Positions 1-13,209 of a stretch of 64,000 nucleotides of DNA are shown here, piece by piece. The notes beneath the pieces were generated by a model. That model saw only the letters and a list, made by a program, of their open reading frames with translations. It searched no databases and was not told the DNA's origin. This DNA comes from Daphnia carinata. Taxonomy: Eukaryota; Arthropoda; Branchiopoda; Diplostraca; Daphniidae. A program made the position numbers and the translations under genes. Within the stretch, counting starts at the first letter, position 1, and the number at the start of each line of letters is the position of its first letter. Where the stretch lies: contig NC_081337.1 in the NCBI RefSeq assembly GCF_022539665.2, forward strand, positions 6,920,679-6,984,678, in the 5' to 3' direction.

Positions 1-2450
1 TTGTTAACAGGCGCTGATGAACTTGCCCTATGTCTTCATTCTATTTAAATAAGAATGAAGAGGCAAAGGAAAACAGGGTTTTCTTACGGGCAATTCGCGA
101 TGTATTATATATATTTTAAAAGAGAGAACTTAAGATGGTGTGGAGGAGCGCGTGATTTCCAGACGAATTACCTCTCGACTCATTACCATTTTAACATGGA
201 CTTCCAAATCATGCGGCGCGTGTAGCGAAGTCTAACTAAAATGTATTGATCAACCAAAGAAAAAAAGTAATAATCGAAATTAGAAAATTCAAATTCGTGT
301 CAGTCCCACTTCAATTCATCATAATACAAAAAAACATTCGACGTTCAGGTCTCTGGAACTCCGTCATCGATTTCTAGCGGGTGCATGTGTATACAGCAGT
401 TCTGCAATGATGCGTGCTACTTTTCCATTTCCTCGACATACTTTTCTCCGTCTTTTGTGTGTGTTAAATTTCATTTCTCCATTTCATTTCAAGTGAAACG
501 CATAAGAAGATTGCGCATCGTTTTTGTCGGTGGAGTAGCGGCATGAGAGATTGAAAAAAAAAAAAAAAACACACCGTGGTTTCTTCGTTTACAAGCCGCA
601 CTAAAAGAAAAATAAATACATAAGAATAAAAGGAGAGAGGAGCTAAGTATTGCCCGCTGGTTCAACACAAATGGCGATGATTTTATAGCCGTTGGATTGG
701 ACACTCTCGGTCGTCTTTTTCTCTCCTCAGGTGGTTTTTTTTCAAAACCTTCTCTCACACCTGAAGGACGACGAGGCCGAATAAGGTAGGCCCCTTTAGC
801 ATTGCACAGTAACAATATCTCGATTTTTTTCCCCTCTTTCCAATTCGTTTTGTCTTTTTCTCCTTCTTTCAGTAAAAACCGAAAACTAGGGCTGTGTACA
901 ACAGGGGATTCACATGGTTTTTTTCCTCTGTCTTTCTCTCTCTAGAATTGCAAATGGTCGGTCGATCAAAGGCGGAGATGGTGGACCGAGATACATCTTG
1001 TAGATGAGCTCCTCCTCTCTTTGTCGCTTTGTCGGAGGGTTTGGAAGGAAACCTTTTCTTTTGACCACCGCCTTCTCCTTTTTTTTTTCCTTTTCTTCTC
1101 CATCTTGTAGAACCAGAGTCGAGTGGTTTCCTTCCAGCATTTTAATCTGCACTCCGACACCTTTTTCTCGTCCCTATCTCTTATCCGACACGTACAGAAA
1201 ATGTTTTCTTCATCTATGTCCGATGGTGTAAAACGAATATTTTTTCGGTCCAGATATTTCCAGTTTGTTGCTATGACTGTGTCTTGTGTTATACGAGAAC
1301 GCCGGACCTTAATGCGTGAAAAATACATTTTTCTATTCTCAATAGCCACGACTAATTTGAAGCACATGTTAATTGTAAAAAAAAAAGGAACAATTATTTT
1401 AACGATAATGTGGTTCGTATCAGCTTGATACGTATCCTTGTCAAGCGGAAGCTTCTGAACAATAACTGCTTTCAAACAACGAAACATACGACTTACACTT
1501 ACTCTTACACGGATTTTGTTAGAAATTTATGTTTGGGCAGCAATTATCCACCATTTGCATTTTTAGGTTTGTCGATGGCCGTTTGTCGCGGTTGCAGGTG
1601 CCATTCGACAGTGTCGAATCGTGACTCGACAATCAATTGACACCCGAAGCCACTATAAAGCAATTCGACGGGAGTGACCAGCATTACGATTGAACCGTTT
1701 TTCGGTTATATGACTCCTTTCGGCCATATGCTGACTAAAATGTCGTTTTCATTCCACTCCTTACGTGCTTGTAACATTGCTGTTCACCATTTCTTCTTTC
1801 TGTTCTTATTATTCTCTCATTGTCAGCGCGCGTGATGGCAGAGGTATAATCGCGCAGCACAATCTCATGGCCTGCCGCTTGAGTAAAGGAAATTGCTTTT
1901 TTCTTTTGGGGAGGGGGATTCATTGCTCAACACTCAAATCTAACACGGTTCATATAAACTTATCTGCTTGTAAACAGTGCCTGAAACTTTCAAATAACGG
2001 ATCGGCATCTGATTTCCTACGCGTTTGGTATGCCAGTATCCCTTTTTATTTGCCAGTGCAAGAAACTTGTCAAAATTTTCCATCGTGTTGGTCTACCACT
2101 TTGTTCATTTCTCTGGAATACGCAGATAGGTTTGGCCTAGGAAGGCGTATAGAATAATTTTCGATTTTTCAATGCTGCTGGAACTATAAATGGGACAAAC
2201 GCATGCCCACCAGCCCAAATGCGTCTAGCTACCCTTGACAACATGTAACAAAAAAAATTTGTCATTTTTATTTGTTTCATAAAATCAAGCGTTCTGCCGA
2301 GATAGGGACTAACCTTTTCGTATCTTGTGCGTTTTAATATAACTTTATCTCGATTTTTTGTTTTGTTTTTGAAGTCTCATTACCTTTCCACGCCATCTAG
2401 TGGTTATTTTTATAAGCGAATGTTAATTCAGAATTGGCTGCTAGAGTGCC
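1..2450. other. Intergenic, no gene recognised
   Basis: AT-rich sequence with A and T runs (for example the A run near 555-570 and the T/C-rich stretch near 1080-1100). The longest open frame, on the minus strand between 966 and 1487, is rich in Lys/Arg near its end because of a pyrimidine tract on the other strand and shows no domain. I see no convincing splice-flanked exon here. Confidence 0.6.
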
Positions 2451-2459
2451 TTGCTTCCT

Positions 2460-3062
2460 GTGATAAATTTTGTCGGGCTTATTTTGTTGGGCTTTTTTTG
2501 TCGGGCTTATTTTCAAACCCAACAATTTTACGAAAAATACTTGGAATTCAATAATAAGTTTCACGTTATACTCAAAATTAAACGCTTATTCTAGGAAAAT
2601 TATTCGTTTTCTCGTCAAAGCCACGGTTTTTAAAATATATTGAATAATGTGTTGTAGCACTATTGCGCTGTATTGTACTAGCGCGCCAGCTTTTATTACC
2701 GGTTTTTGTTTGTATTCAGTAATTTCTGATCTCAAGAAAAATACAAAGACAATTTCCATGATTCTTATTCATTTGAAATCTAAACGATATCTGTTTATTA
2801 TTAAATTAAAATTTTTGGATAAATACAAAATTGGTCGAAAACTCGGGCTTATTTTGTCGGGCTTATTTTCAAACCCAACAATTTGACAAAAGGAGTATAC
2901 TACTTGGAATTCAATAAAAAATTACAAGCTTTACTCAAAATTAAACGCCGATTTTAGGCAAATAATTCGTTTTCTAGCCAAAGCAACTGTGTTTTAAATA
3001 TATCGGATATTGTGCTATAGCATTATTGCGCCGTATTGTACTAGTGCGCCAACATTTTGTTA
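2460..3062. repeat. Tandem pair of ~360-bp units with GTCGGGCTTATTTT iterons
   Basis: Two diverged copies lie head to tail. The block beginning GTCGGGCTTATTTTCAAACC occurs at 2500 and again at 2856. The conserved segment around GCACTATTGCG followed by TACTAGCGCGCCA occurs near 2657 and near 3020, so the period is about 356-363 bp. At the left edge of each copy the short motif CGGGCTTATTTT is itself repeated two or three times (2472, 2485 degenerate, 2500; 2844, 2856). Between the landmarks the copies share long stretches such as TACTTGGAATTCAATAA and TTATTCGTTTTCT. There is no coding capacity. The same family recurs at 22.1 kb, and its core motif recurs at 47.4 kb. It may be a non-autonomous mobile element or a small satellite. 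Confidence 0.8.
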
Positions 3063-6000
3063 CTGTTTCCAGTATACTCCGGTATTTGACAGTTTTATCC
3101 AGCCAAAATACTCTGGTAAATAGAGATGTTTTTTATAGAGTGGCGTTATTAAACCTGTGGACTAAAGGTTAGACGCAGCAGTAGAATCAACATAGTCTTT
3201 TCGTCAAAAAAAAAACGTTGTGTGGTTCCAGAGGCAAATGCTGGGTGTACGTGCAGAAACAATCTGATAGCCGAGATAGGAAGTCCGTGGGCTGAAATCA
3301 AAAGCTCAGTACGGCGTAACGCGTATGAATGATGGGCTTTTCCCGAACAGCTGGTTTCTTTAGTCGGCAATTTTTCCTGGCACCACACACTGTCATTCAC
3401 AACTCTCTGCTACAGTCCACATTATCTACGGAGCCTATCAATGTTCATGGTTCATGTTCATGGTTTCTACATCATACAACATGTCGCTATAAATTCATCG
3501 AATAGCTTAGTTAATTTGCATCATGGCCTTATCCCGCTCTTCTCTTTAGTTACTCCTTCTTTGTTTAGTTTGTTCAGCATTTATTTTTATCAAATTTATT
3601 TTTTACAGTGCTCAACATGTCAAGAAGCGACACAGAAATATTCATGATGTAAAGAGGGGCAACTTGCCTATATCACACGATTAGGCGACAGAGAAAAGAG
3701 ACACGTTAGCCTGTATACAATGCAAAATGTGCGTATAACTTGCAACATGCGTGGGTCTGAAAGCGCGACTCCATCGTTTAGAAAATTTGAGTGCGCTTCC
3801 TGTATTTTCCTTTTTCAGCAATTTCTCGAAAGACTTCCAATTCCTCTGTCGTAGCTTACATAATAAACTAACACTTGTTACATAGCTGGTGCAAACTGTG
3901 TTTGTTCCGTGAACAACCATCACTGAGGAAACTGCTCAGAAAGAGAAAAGAAGACAGCTATTTCCCAAAATAGCGTCACATCACCAGACACTGTTAAGTA
4001 ACTCGATGTTTTTTTATTTTCTATTTTTCATATAGTCTGTGTTTTCTTTCGTTTATTTTTTGATGACGATGAAAAGGAATTGCTTTGATAACAATCACTT
4101 GTTATTGAAACGAATGATCACAAGCGCTATGCGAGTTAGCTTACGGAAATTGAAGTCAACGGAACTGGACGTAATGATAAGAGTCATGAAACGGAAGTTC
4201 ATCTCACAAAAAAGGAAACTAGACGAAAAACATCGGATGGGATTTCTTTCAACTACGAACATCAACAAACGAGACGCAAGCGTCAAGTTTCAGAAGAAAA
4301 TCTTCAGAGTTTTCACTAACAACTTTCGTATGGTTCGCATGAATGTATAGAAATAAACGGCAATCAGCACACCAAATAAGTAGAATAAAGTAGATTTAGC
4401 CGAAATTGTTGCGTAATCGCGTGTATCCTACAAGCATTTAATTCAGGCGTCACGTTTACAAATACGGACGCTTTCTTTAAAGTAGTTTGTTACTGAAATA
4501 CAGTTCTCCGTAGGTACACAATGTACACGTATGGTTTTAGTGCTAGGCACGATAGAACAAGGCAAAACTTTCGTTTCTTCAAAATCTTGTATGGCCCTAA
4601 TCTTGGGGTGGAAGTCTCCCGTTCCGTTTATTAATAGTGTCATAATTTGAATTTTAGACTAGCATCGAGACACGGACGGGAGACACTTCTGGGTCATTTT
4701 TGTAAAAAAGTGCTGAGAATCGCATTTTTTGGAAATAAAACTTCGGTGATTGTCCTATTATGTCAAACTATCGCACAAAAATTGTTATGGAAAAAGAACA
4801 AATATTTGAAATAAAATCAATGGGTAAACGGAGAGTAAAATGAAGTGGTATAGAACTCACACTGGGGGTAAAGCCCAAAGGCCAAACGGATTTCAACCGT
4901 GCTTCTTTGACTTTCTGTATGCTCCAGACTGGTATCCAGAAGGACTAAATAAAGTGAGAAAAACTTTGAAAAACCCGTTTGATCCAAACGCCCTTGATGT
5001 GGAACATCACGCCCACTGTATCCAATATAAAATTACACACATGCGCGTTGCTGGCGAAGGGATTCAACCACCATTTGCCAATAAATGAAAAAGAGCTGTA
5101 GTCTAGCGTACGCAAAAAAACATTCTGTTGCATACATGTGAAAGTTTTGCTATTGTAAAATATACCGGAGGCCTAGTAAAATATTGATCGGTTTCTATCT
5201 GAGAAGATGATGGATTTCTCTCTGACAAAGACATAGCCATACAAATATTTACACATGGTCGAACTGAGAAAGTGGTTTCCGTAATCCACCCATTATGTTG
5301 TCCATCCATTGCAAAATTTTCCTCCACTCGTTCATTGGATTAATTCAGAAGGGATTGATTGGGGTCTTCAAGGGTTAAACATGTTCACAAAAAATACACA
5401 TATAGGCTACTGCGTATAAAAATTAATAAATAAAAGTCAGATCAGTTTTGACTTATGGTTTGCAGTTAAAGTAGAATATAAATACCATTTCGTTCCATAT
5501 AACTGATTACAAGGCTACTCTATATCATCTTCCATTATTTTCTTTCTTTTCATTGTTGTCTTGGGGAACAGGAAAATCTTTCACATTTGTCTCTCTTATT
5601 TCTCTTCCACGATCAACAAAACAGCACCGTTTATTGCTTCCGGTGAAAACAGGATTTCGGAAACGTTTTCTAGTATCAGATGGTATCAGACTGCTTATTG
5701 ATAAGCAAAATCAATTTAGATCCTTATGAGATGTTGTTGAAAAGCTGCTCTTATGCCATTTGCACAACGAGTAGATTCGTTCGATAATTGACTTTGCAGC
5801 TTGGAGTCAGAAGAAACTACGCATTTAGCAAATCTTTTTTTATCGGACTTTTATGGATACTAGTCTCAATTATGTCTAGAACCTACGCAATTGTAAAGTG
5901 ATATAAATGATCGGATTTTAATGCACCAGGGAAACTCTTTCCTTCCTTCAGATAATTTCTACCTCCCCACATTTCTGCGTTTTAAAACGTGAATAGCGAA

Positions 6001-9000
6001 AGAAAGACGAAATGGAAATGACTTTAACGAGTCATTAGAGTGCAAATGGAAATGGCTACGAGTTCTGAAGGAGACATCATTGCACACGTTCGACGCCTTC
6101 GTTTTCCTTTCATGTAGTAGGCTCTCTTTCCGTTTGGCATCTCCTGTACGTACTTTCAGTTCTATTCAAGAGTTTTCTTTCGCTCTAGTCGTCACAAAAC
6201 CCCCAGTAGACTATTTCGTGCATAGCCGTTGCCTTCTGTTTTATTCCTCTAACTTCTTGGTCTTTATAGATTCACGATTAACGTCCGTTGCCTGTTCAAT
6301 GCAGGCATTCGTTGTCTCCTCACGAAAAGTCAACAGAAAAAAATGATTAAAATACAGGAAAACGCTTTTAGGTAGTGGAGAATGTAATATCCTCTCAGCG
6401 CACGTCGCGGAACATTAAAGTATCTACTCATATTCGTTTTCATTGTGTTGGCCATATGTGACAGTTTGTTGTATGTGTACAAGAAACGAATAAGAAGATT
6501 GTGTAGGAGGCAGAACAGATGTTAGGAAAGCAAGATCATAAAGTAGGATACAGTGCTAATAATACGAACGATGTATCACAATATTTAATAATTTTTTTTT
6601 GTGGTTGTGTTCACTCTGCCGTCCTTTTCGTTTGATGTTGTGTCACCGCTAAACACAATAGGATCCATTCTGTTGTACATAGGTTTCCAATGAGGAACAC
6701 GCTTAGGATCAAAATGGAGAGAGAATCGAGTTTCGCTGTGCGCTGTGCTACTTTATATTGAACTGCTCGCTATTTTGCAACACAACGCCCAAAGGAAACT
6801 CAAGCCGGTAGAACAAGGGAGACAATAAGGATTGCGGTTGCCATTCTTCTTTTTTTTTCACGATATAACCCATTTTGTTAAAACACAATATTTGTAGCTT
6901 ATGTTCTCTTCTGAGCTGTCGTATATTATTAAATTTTTCTCGTGAAAATCACGTAATTCCTTTGTGGACGCATTAGGTCGTCTGGCTCAGCTGGTATGCA
7001 ATAACTGACAAAAAAATATTCTCGCATTCTTTATTAAGATGAATATGTTTTCCACGGCACGGCACTGCATCCCTTTACTATGCATTTAGGCTGGAAGATG
7101 GGTTGCCTTTTGTGGAGAAAAAAAAATAACAAATGAAAACGAAGATAAAGGGGGAAAAGGAATCGGTAGTGGGCCAATAAAATATATTTGACTGCATTTC
7201 AGACGCCACCGACGTCGGTAGTCATATTCGTATAGAGCTTTGCATATAATGAAATTTCTTGAATACATATCGGGTATTAGAATAGCTGCAGAAGCGGGGT
7301 GCGGTTCATACAGTGCGAAGTGTACGTAGGCTGCGTTATAGAGGCTAACCCCCAAATGATAAAATGACAATAAAAAGATACGTAAAACGAGAGAACAGTT
7401 TTCACATCGGCAGTTCTAAGCCTGTACTCTATTCTTCGGAAGGAGAAAACCGATCTCGGGAGTCCTCTTGCACGACCGCGTGATGGACCTGCTTCCCCAA
7501 AGTATATGAAGAGTTTGTAACGACACAGACAGGTCTAGAGCATATTTGTGTTGCAAATTATACAAAGCTGCGGCAATGCCGAATAGATACGCCAGATGGA
7601 GTGGCAAAAAAGGGAAAAAAGGGGTACTAAATCGATGCATTTCATTAAGCTTTCAAAAATGAGAAGCTTATCGATGGGAAGCCGACCGCTTCTCTCCGGC
7701 TTTGCCATCAAACATTCATTTTTTTTTTAAATAAGAATGCAAATATATCATTACGAAAAAAAAAAAAACCTTCTCATTCCTGGATAGCGCAAAAAGAACG
7801 AAAGGAAAAGAGAAACAAACGCGAAAACATTAACGGACATTAAGCTTATGATTCCTTCATTTCGTGGCTCCACCCTTGAATACATTCGAGAAATTGGATG
7901 GTGATGATAATGTGTGCTTCAGCTTGCGAGTTGCCGTATCCCTCCTACGTTATAAGCGGTCCCCTTTGTCCTTTTCTCCTTTTCCTGTCAATCTTTGGCA
8001 AATATTAGATTATCACTATGGACACATCTGTATAGCATTTGATTATTCTCCTTCCATGGAAAAGAGGCAGTGGCCAACTGCTACCATCGACAAACTGTGC
8101 CGGTAAAGGGTAAAAAAAAAGGAATAAGGCGAAGTAGTCGAGGTCATCAATGTCACAATATTTGAAGTGGGGTTCCATTCTTCGTAGCAGCTGCTGGTTT
8201 TGTCACGCCATCATCATCTTCCTTCATCTGTCATTTTTTGTATGCCTTCATATGAAGACGTAGTGAGAATATCTGCGTGCAAGTGACACAGCACGATCGA
8301 GATACAGCTGACTAAATCTTTGATCGCGGTACCCGCCCTTTGTCCCCCCCCCCCTTCTATCCATCACGTTCGCCACCGAAGCACTTGAAAATTTTAAGTC
8401 TAGCATATACTAATTGTTCTAAACCCGCCCACAAAGACATGGCGGTTAGTAAATTCGTTCGGCTGGTACTGAACTTCTCCCCTTAAAAAGTAATTATTTC
8501 ATCATTTTGTTAGTCCTCTGAGTAGTGCAGTTCTGCATCGGCCGTAGAAGTGGGTCAAGAACTTACTGTGCGCACATTTAATTTCCACGGGAAACATTAA
8601 CGACTTCCAAACACTTCTCGAAAAACGCCCAACCGTTAGCGAAGGAAAGTCACGTTCATTTGCAAAGGGTATCTCATGTGGTGCGTCGTATATTGAATGT
8701 TATTAGAGGAAGCTCGAGTATTATACCCCTTGCAAGGTTATTGGGAACGATCAAGGAAATTAGCCCAGAGAGTAGTATTGTAGCTGCCATTCCTCCGTCT
8801 CTCAAATAAAAGAAAATGCAAGGTTTCCAGAAAGACAGCCACCAAGTCTTGGTGAAATAACGGTTTCTGCGTCACTGGTTAATCTCCTGTTGCACGAGGG
8901 AAGCAAAGCTGTCTTGCGTTACAGGCTGTGAAGATAACAGAAAGGAACGAGAGGGAAAGAAAGACGTGCGACTCAGACGAACCTGCCGACGTTAATGCGC

Positions 9001-11691
9001 TGCTAACAAAAGGAAGAAAATCGCTGCACGCCATGCTTGCTGCACATCGTACGGTCAGAAAAAATGATCTTGCTTCACCCTCTGAACATATAATCCACGG
9101 CTAGTGCGTAGTGAAAAGCCGGTTGGCCGAGCATACATTCAACCAAAAGTGAGTCGATTAGACAGTGTCATTCAGTGCGTCGGGCGTTACCATTAACTCT
9201 CTCAAGGTCTGCAACTGTCCGTGGATAAGGGGAAATGAGAATCGTTCTCCCTGTCATCCCATTCCAACTTATTGTTTTCGTTTCAATTTCGCTACTGACC
9301 CTTATTGCAAAAGTCCCCCCCCCCCCCAGGATGACCAAAATCAATAGGAACGCCAAGGACAAAAAAGAGAGAGATATGCAGTTCAAAACAAAGGATATGT
9401 CGGATTATGGAGTCCCTCAGCAAATCACGAAGTTTAAGTGAAAAGCGACTAAGGTTTTCGTGCACCAACTGAAGTCATCGCATCGCTCAGATCAAAACAG
9501 AAATAACATCGCGCTTGGTATAGATTTAAATGGAATGGAGAGCGACAATTCCATTTGCAGCGCAAGAGGCGGTGGCAGATTCTTGTTGTAACCGGATACT
9601 TGGTTGATTTCGGGGGGTCGAAGAGCAGATGACGTCAAACTAAGCTCCAGAGAACATTTTGGTACCCATCTGTTCAGCTTTTTCTTCTTTTTACTATGCT
9701 TTCTTGTGTCATCCCCACTCCTTTTTTTATTCTTTTGGTAGTCGCCTAGTCTCAGGAGGATGCTGTTGCTCCCTTCCGCTTCAACCAACAAAAAAGCAGG
9801 ACACTGGACTCTACTGTGATATATATCTGCCATACCATGTACAGCACTGCATATCAGGATCTCTGTCGTCATATACAACAATTTACTCCAGGGCCGGGAT
9901 CGATGGTAGTTAATGAAGTCACGTTATCTTATATACACTGCGTGTGCCGGAGACCGTCGGTCGCCGGCGTCCGGCCAAAAAGCTGAGCAACGTCGAGGGG
10001 CATTTTGCGATAGAGTACAAGTCACTGGATGTAAAGAAAAGAGGTCAAGGGACATCATCCTTTATACATCATATCGTCTGTCTTGGCCATGCGATGCCAT
10101 TCAATATTTCTCTAAGCTTTTACTTGTTACGAAGCAATCGTGTCTCAGAGGACATGCTAGTGAGTCCACCATGGGCGTTGTATTTACGCATCTATGGTCA
10201 AACTGAGAAAGATGGTGAAAGTCAAGAACTAGCGTAATCGGGTAAAAACGTCGTCGATAAGGGACGAAAGAGATTCACTCCATTAATTAATATTCCCTCC
10301 CAGTCGATATTATGCATCCAAATATCCGGAACAATGCGTAAAAGCATCGGAGCAATACAGGCAGTGGATCGTCGTTATCTGTGGAATACATTGGGATTCT
10401 TTATTTCCAGCAGCCTATCTGTATGATAAACGGTTACGGCTACGAATGAAAACGATAAGAAACACAGGAAAACGAGAGAAACGAACGATATAAAACGCTT
10501 CATTCTCTAGTCACTTTCAATTTCTTTTCGCAATTTCTCGTATCCAATAAAGCGTTCGTAGATCCAATAATGCAAAATGGTGTAGTCCACAACTGCCTGG
10601 CATGACAAAGAGCGTACGAATTTTTGCACAATCATGTCAATTTGGATCCGCACGCGCAAATAGAACACAGCTGATAGTGGACGGAAAATGTCCTTCACGT
10701 AACAAGATGTTACCCGGTGGTCAGTTGGCTACCTATTAGACCGACTGTCGTGGCAAACAAGATACAAGAAGAGGGCTATACCATCAACGGAAAATGAGTT
10801 AACCGTGTAAAGCCAAAGTCTAAGCACCCACGCTGCAGTTAGTGTTGAGCGAACGCACGTAAAGACAAATTGGGTGTCCACTATAACCTAAGGTTGTATT
10901 GAACTTGTCTGTCTGGGCCAACTAGTGCCACTTCAGATGGAACTTGAGTTCTGATTTCTGGAACCCTTGTTAGACTTTCTATCTAACGGTGAATTTTAAA
11001 CTCTAGGTGGAATAAGGTGAAAGGTGTTGGAAGAGAAGCCCAACGGAGAAAGAAAAAGAAAGCGTCGTCGTCAACTTGATAGACGTTATTGATTTTTCGT
11101 AAGCTTGCTAGTAGTAGATCACATTTGTCCGTTGTTGTTGATGGTAGACGAGAAAAAGGCATGTGTGAATGACGCGCTTCTCCATTGTAACGTTTCGTCA
11201 TTTTACGACTTCATTTACCACAATTCGTTCGTTGATGACTTGCACGGTCCTCTATTCCTGTGATATTTCAACTACGCTACAATTGGGTAGACGAACCGGA
11301 TGTTGCAATAAATAAATTAATAAATAGATATCTCTCTTACGCTTTCTCCCCATGTATCTGTATGTTCATATAGGGCGCACATTCTATACATAAGTATGTA
11401 TTCAATCAGCGGGTTATTGTGTTAGCCAATTCTATTCTCTTTCCTACCAAAATGAAAGCCTACGAGTGGATAGAATGTTCCATCAGATAAAATAAAAAAG
11501 ACCATGAGGGAGCGAAGAAGAATCAATCGAGGAAATTAAGACGGACATGAGGACGAAAAATTATTGAGTAAAAGACGTTCCTGTTTTTTTAGCTATTTAG
11601 CTTACACTGCGATCGGCGTCGAGTCGAGTTGCGGCATCTTCAGTCCATTAGTCTCTGCATCTACGGACACGTTCTCTACAGGGCGCCGAGA
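3063..11691. other. Intergenic, no firm gene
   Basis: More than 8 kb without an exon I can defend. It contains homopolymer runs (for example C runs near 8346-8354 and 9317-9327). Several open frames of 60-130 residues overlap one another in different frames, as at 9913-10237, which argues against coding. One frame at 4840-5088 has an ordinary amino-acid composition and is listed separately as weak. Distal regulatory DNA for neighbouring genes is possible but not visible. Confidence 0.5.
4840..5088 (+). CDS. Weak candidate: isolated 82-residue open frame
   Basis: The frame starts with ATG at 4840 and ends in TGA at 5086-5088. Its composition is balanced, with aromatic and proline residues (FQPCFFDFLYAPDWYPEGL) and a later His-rich stretch (DVEHHAHCIQYKITH). 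That differs from the low-complexity frames around it. I recognise no family. There is no obvious neighbouring exon, and the adjacent DNA is AT-rich. It could be an unlinked exon, a decayed transposon fragment or chance. It is listed because its composition is protein-like, not because function is supported. Confidence 0.15.
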   Translation: MKWYRTHTGGKAQRPNGFQPCFFDFLYAPDWYPEGLNKVRKTLKNPFDPNALDVEHHAHCIQYKITHMRVAGEGIQPPFANK

Positions 11692-13209
11692 CTATAAAAC
11701 CCCGGGGGGAGTTTCGATTTTCAATTCGTCACGCAGCTCGGTGACGTCCTGCTCCCATCGTCGTTCGTAGAAGACATTCATTAGGAAGCTGCTCCTCGTA
11801 CCCACGCGGATGGCCCACGGTAAGTACTTGCTCAGATAAGTCGATCGGTTCCTGCACGAACACGATAATTGACAACGGAAAAGGAGCTCATTAGTCTGGT
11901 GAAGAGAGGACAAAAGCGGCTCAGCGTAGTACTCGACTAAAGGGAGAACAAGAGACAACAACCACACAGGGGAGACGAGAAGAGGGAAGGCAGAAGCTCT
12001 TATGACATCAATTCATTCAACCTCAAATTTTCTACGGCCTCCATCATTGTCACAGCGGTCAGATTCAATTAACAGCCTGGAAACGATATATTCACTTGTC
12101 CTTTCTTTGTCTTTGCTGTTAGTATTGTTTTTCTTCGTGTTTTTCGAGACAAAAGGAAGAGGCAATGAATTATCCCTCTGATCTACTTACTTCGGTTTCA
12201 AGCGAACGGGGCCGAACACGGCCCCTCCAATGCACATAGGCAATCCCGTTTGCAACGCTTCAACCCACTTGACTGCAACTTCACCTAAAAGCGCAAATTT
12301 GTTTTAACATTTCCGGCTATAATTGTGCAAGAATACGGACACGGAAGTACCTAACATGTTAGTCGGGCAACCAAGGAGTGTGTGGACAAGATCGTGTGTT
12401 TCTCGGTAGCGTTGCATCACGTAAGCCAAGTCAGGATCGTCAACAAAGCGGACAGGCAATCTTGTATCAGGGCTGACGTTCTGTTGAATTATACCCATTT
12501 ATCTCATAAGATTTATGTTCGTAAAGATGTCACAGTCAGGAAAGTTGTCTTACATTAATTTCAAGAAATTTTGAGTACTCTCTTCCTAAAGTCCCCTCTG
12601 GGTAATGTTTGAGCTTCTCAAGTTCTATTGAGCTCGAGTTTATTGTTGGCCTATCTCTAAATGCCAACAAAAATTAGTTTCATTGTCTGAGAAAATATGT
12701 CGAAAAAACCAGTTACTTGAGGATTTCTTGACCTTCTTCGTCTTCCAGCATTTTCTTATGCATTCCTATAAGAGCAAAATGGCCAGAGCTTTCCCCATTA
12801 ACAGCAATCATGTCTGTTTTTATGAAATAAAAACCTTGCTCAATGTAAAAAAAAAGAAAAAAGATTTTGTGGGGCTTTTGAATTCAGGTCACCTCCTCTT
12901 GCTGGGTCTGTGAGTGCCATAATGCTGGAACCGATGGAAAGAATAGCTCTTTGAAATATGTTGATGGGAATGTGCCCATTGTACAATGGTTCATTTTTTG
13001 TGTTTGTAGGGTCACCCTGTCTAATCCAGTTCACTTGGTGTTTTTAATATATGGAAAAACGAGGCCAAATTAGGACATACGAACGGGTAAAAATATTCGG
13101 TAATTCGAAACTTACAGATGTTGGGAAGTCGAGATGTCGTTGTGTATTGTCGCTGAAGCACGGTAAGAACAACTCGATTGTGGCAGGTGATTAAGCTTGG
13201 CGTTAGCAT
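11692..13209 (-). CDS. COQ4: Ubiquinone biosynthesis protein COQ4, mitochondrial (7 coding exons)
   Basis: COQ4 is a matrix-side inner-membrane protein that organises the coenzyme Q synthesis complex. Exons on the minus strand are 13209-13116, 13033-12893, 12813-12717, 12656-12554, 12480-12351, 12284-12191 and 11851-11692, giving 272 residues against about 265 in human. Diagnostic segments are [56 protein letters not shown], the metal motif HDLVH (about residues 174-178) with Glu190 in the conserved HDxxHx11E arrangement, and the C-terminal [16 protein letters not shown]. The N-terminus is rich in Arg, Ser and Thr with no acidic residue, as expected for mitochondrial import. Phases agree at every junction. 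The weakest point is the acceptor of exon 2 (CACCAAG, poor pyrimidine tract). An in-frame ATG at 13236 is an alternative start. The gene is divergent from the Pins gene. Confidence 0.93.

Noticed and set aside
966-1487. 173-residue minus-strand open frame
   Set aside because: The Lys/Arg-rich end comes from a C/T tract on the opposite strand. It overlaps plus-strand frames, has no domain and no splice-flanked neighbours.
9913-10237. Two overlapping 97-residue plus-strand frames
   Set aside because: They have equal length in different frames, no recognisable domain and no splice structure; consistent with chance.
11690-11700. TATAAAAC on the plus strand
   Set aside because: It lies across the COQ4 stop codon region; no plus-strand exon follows, so a promoter is unlikely.
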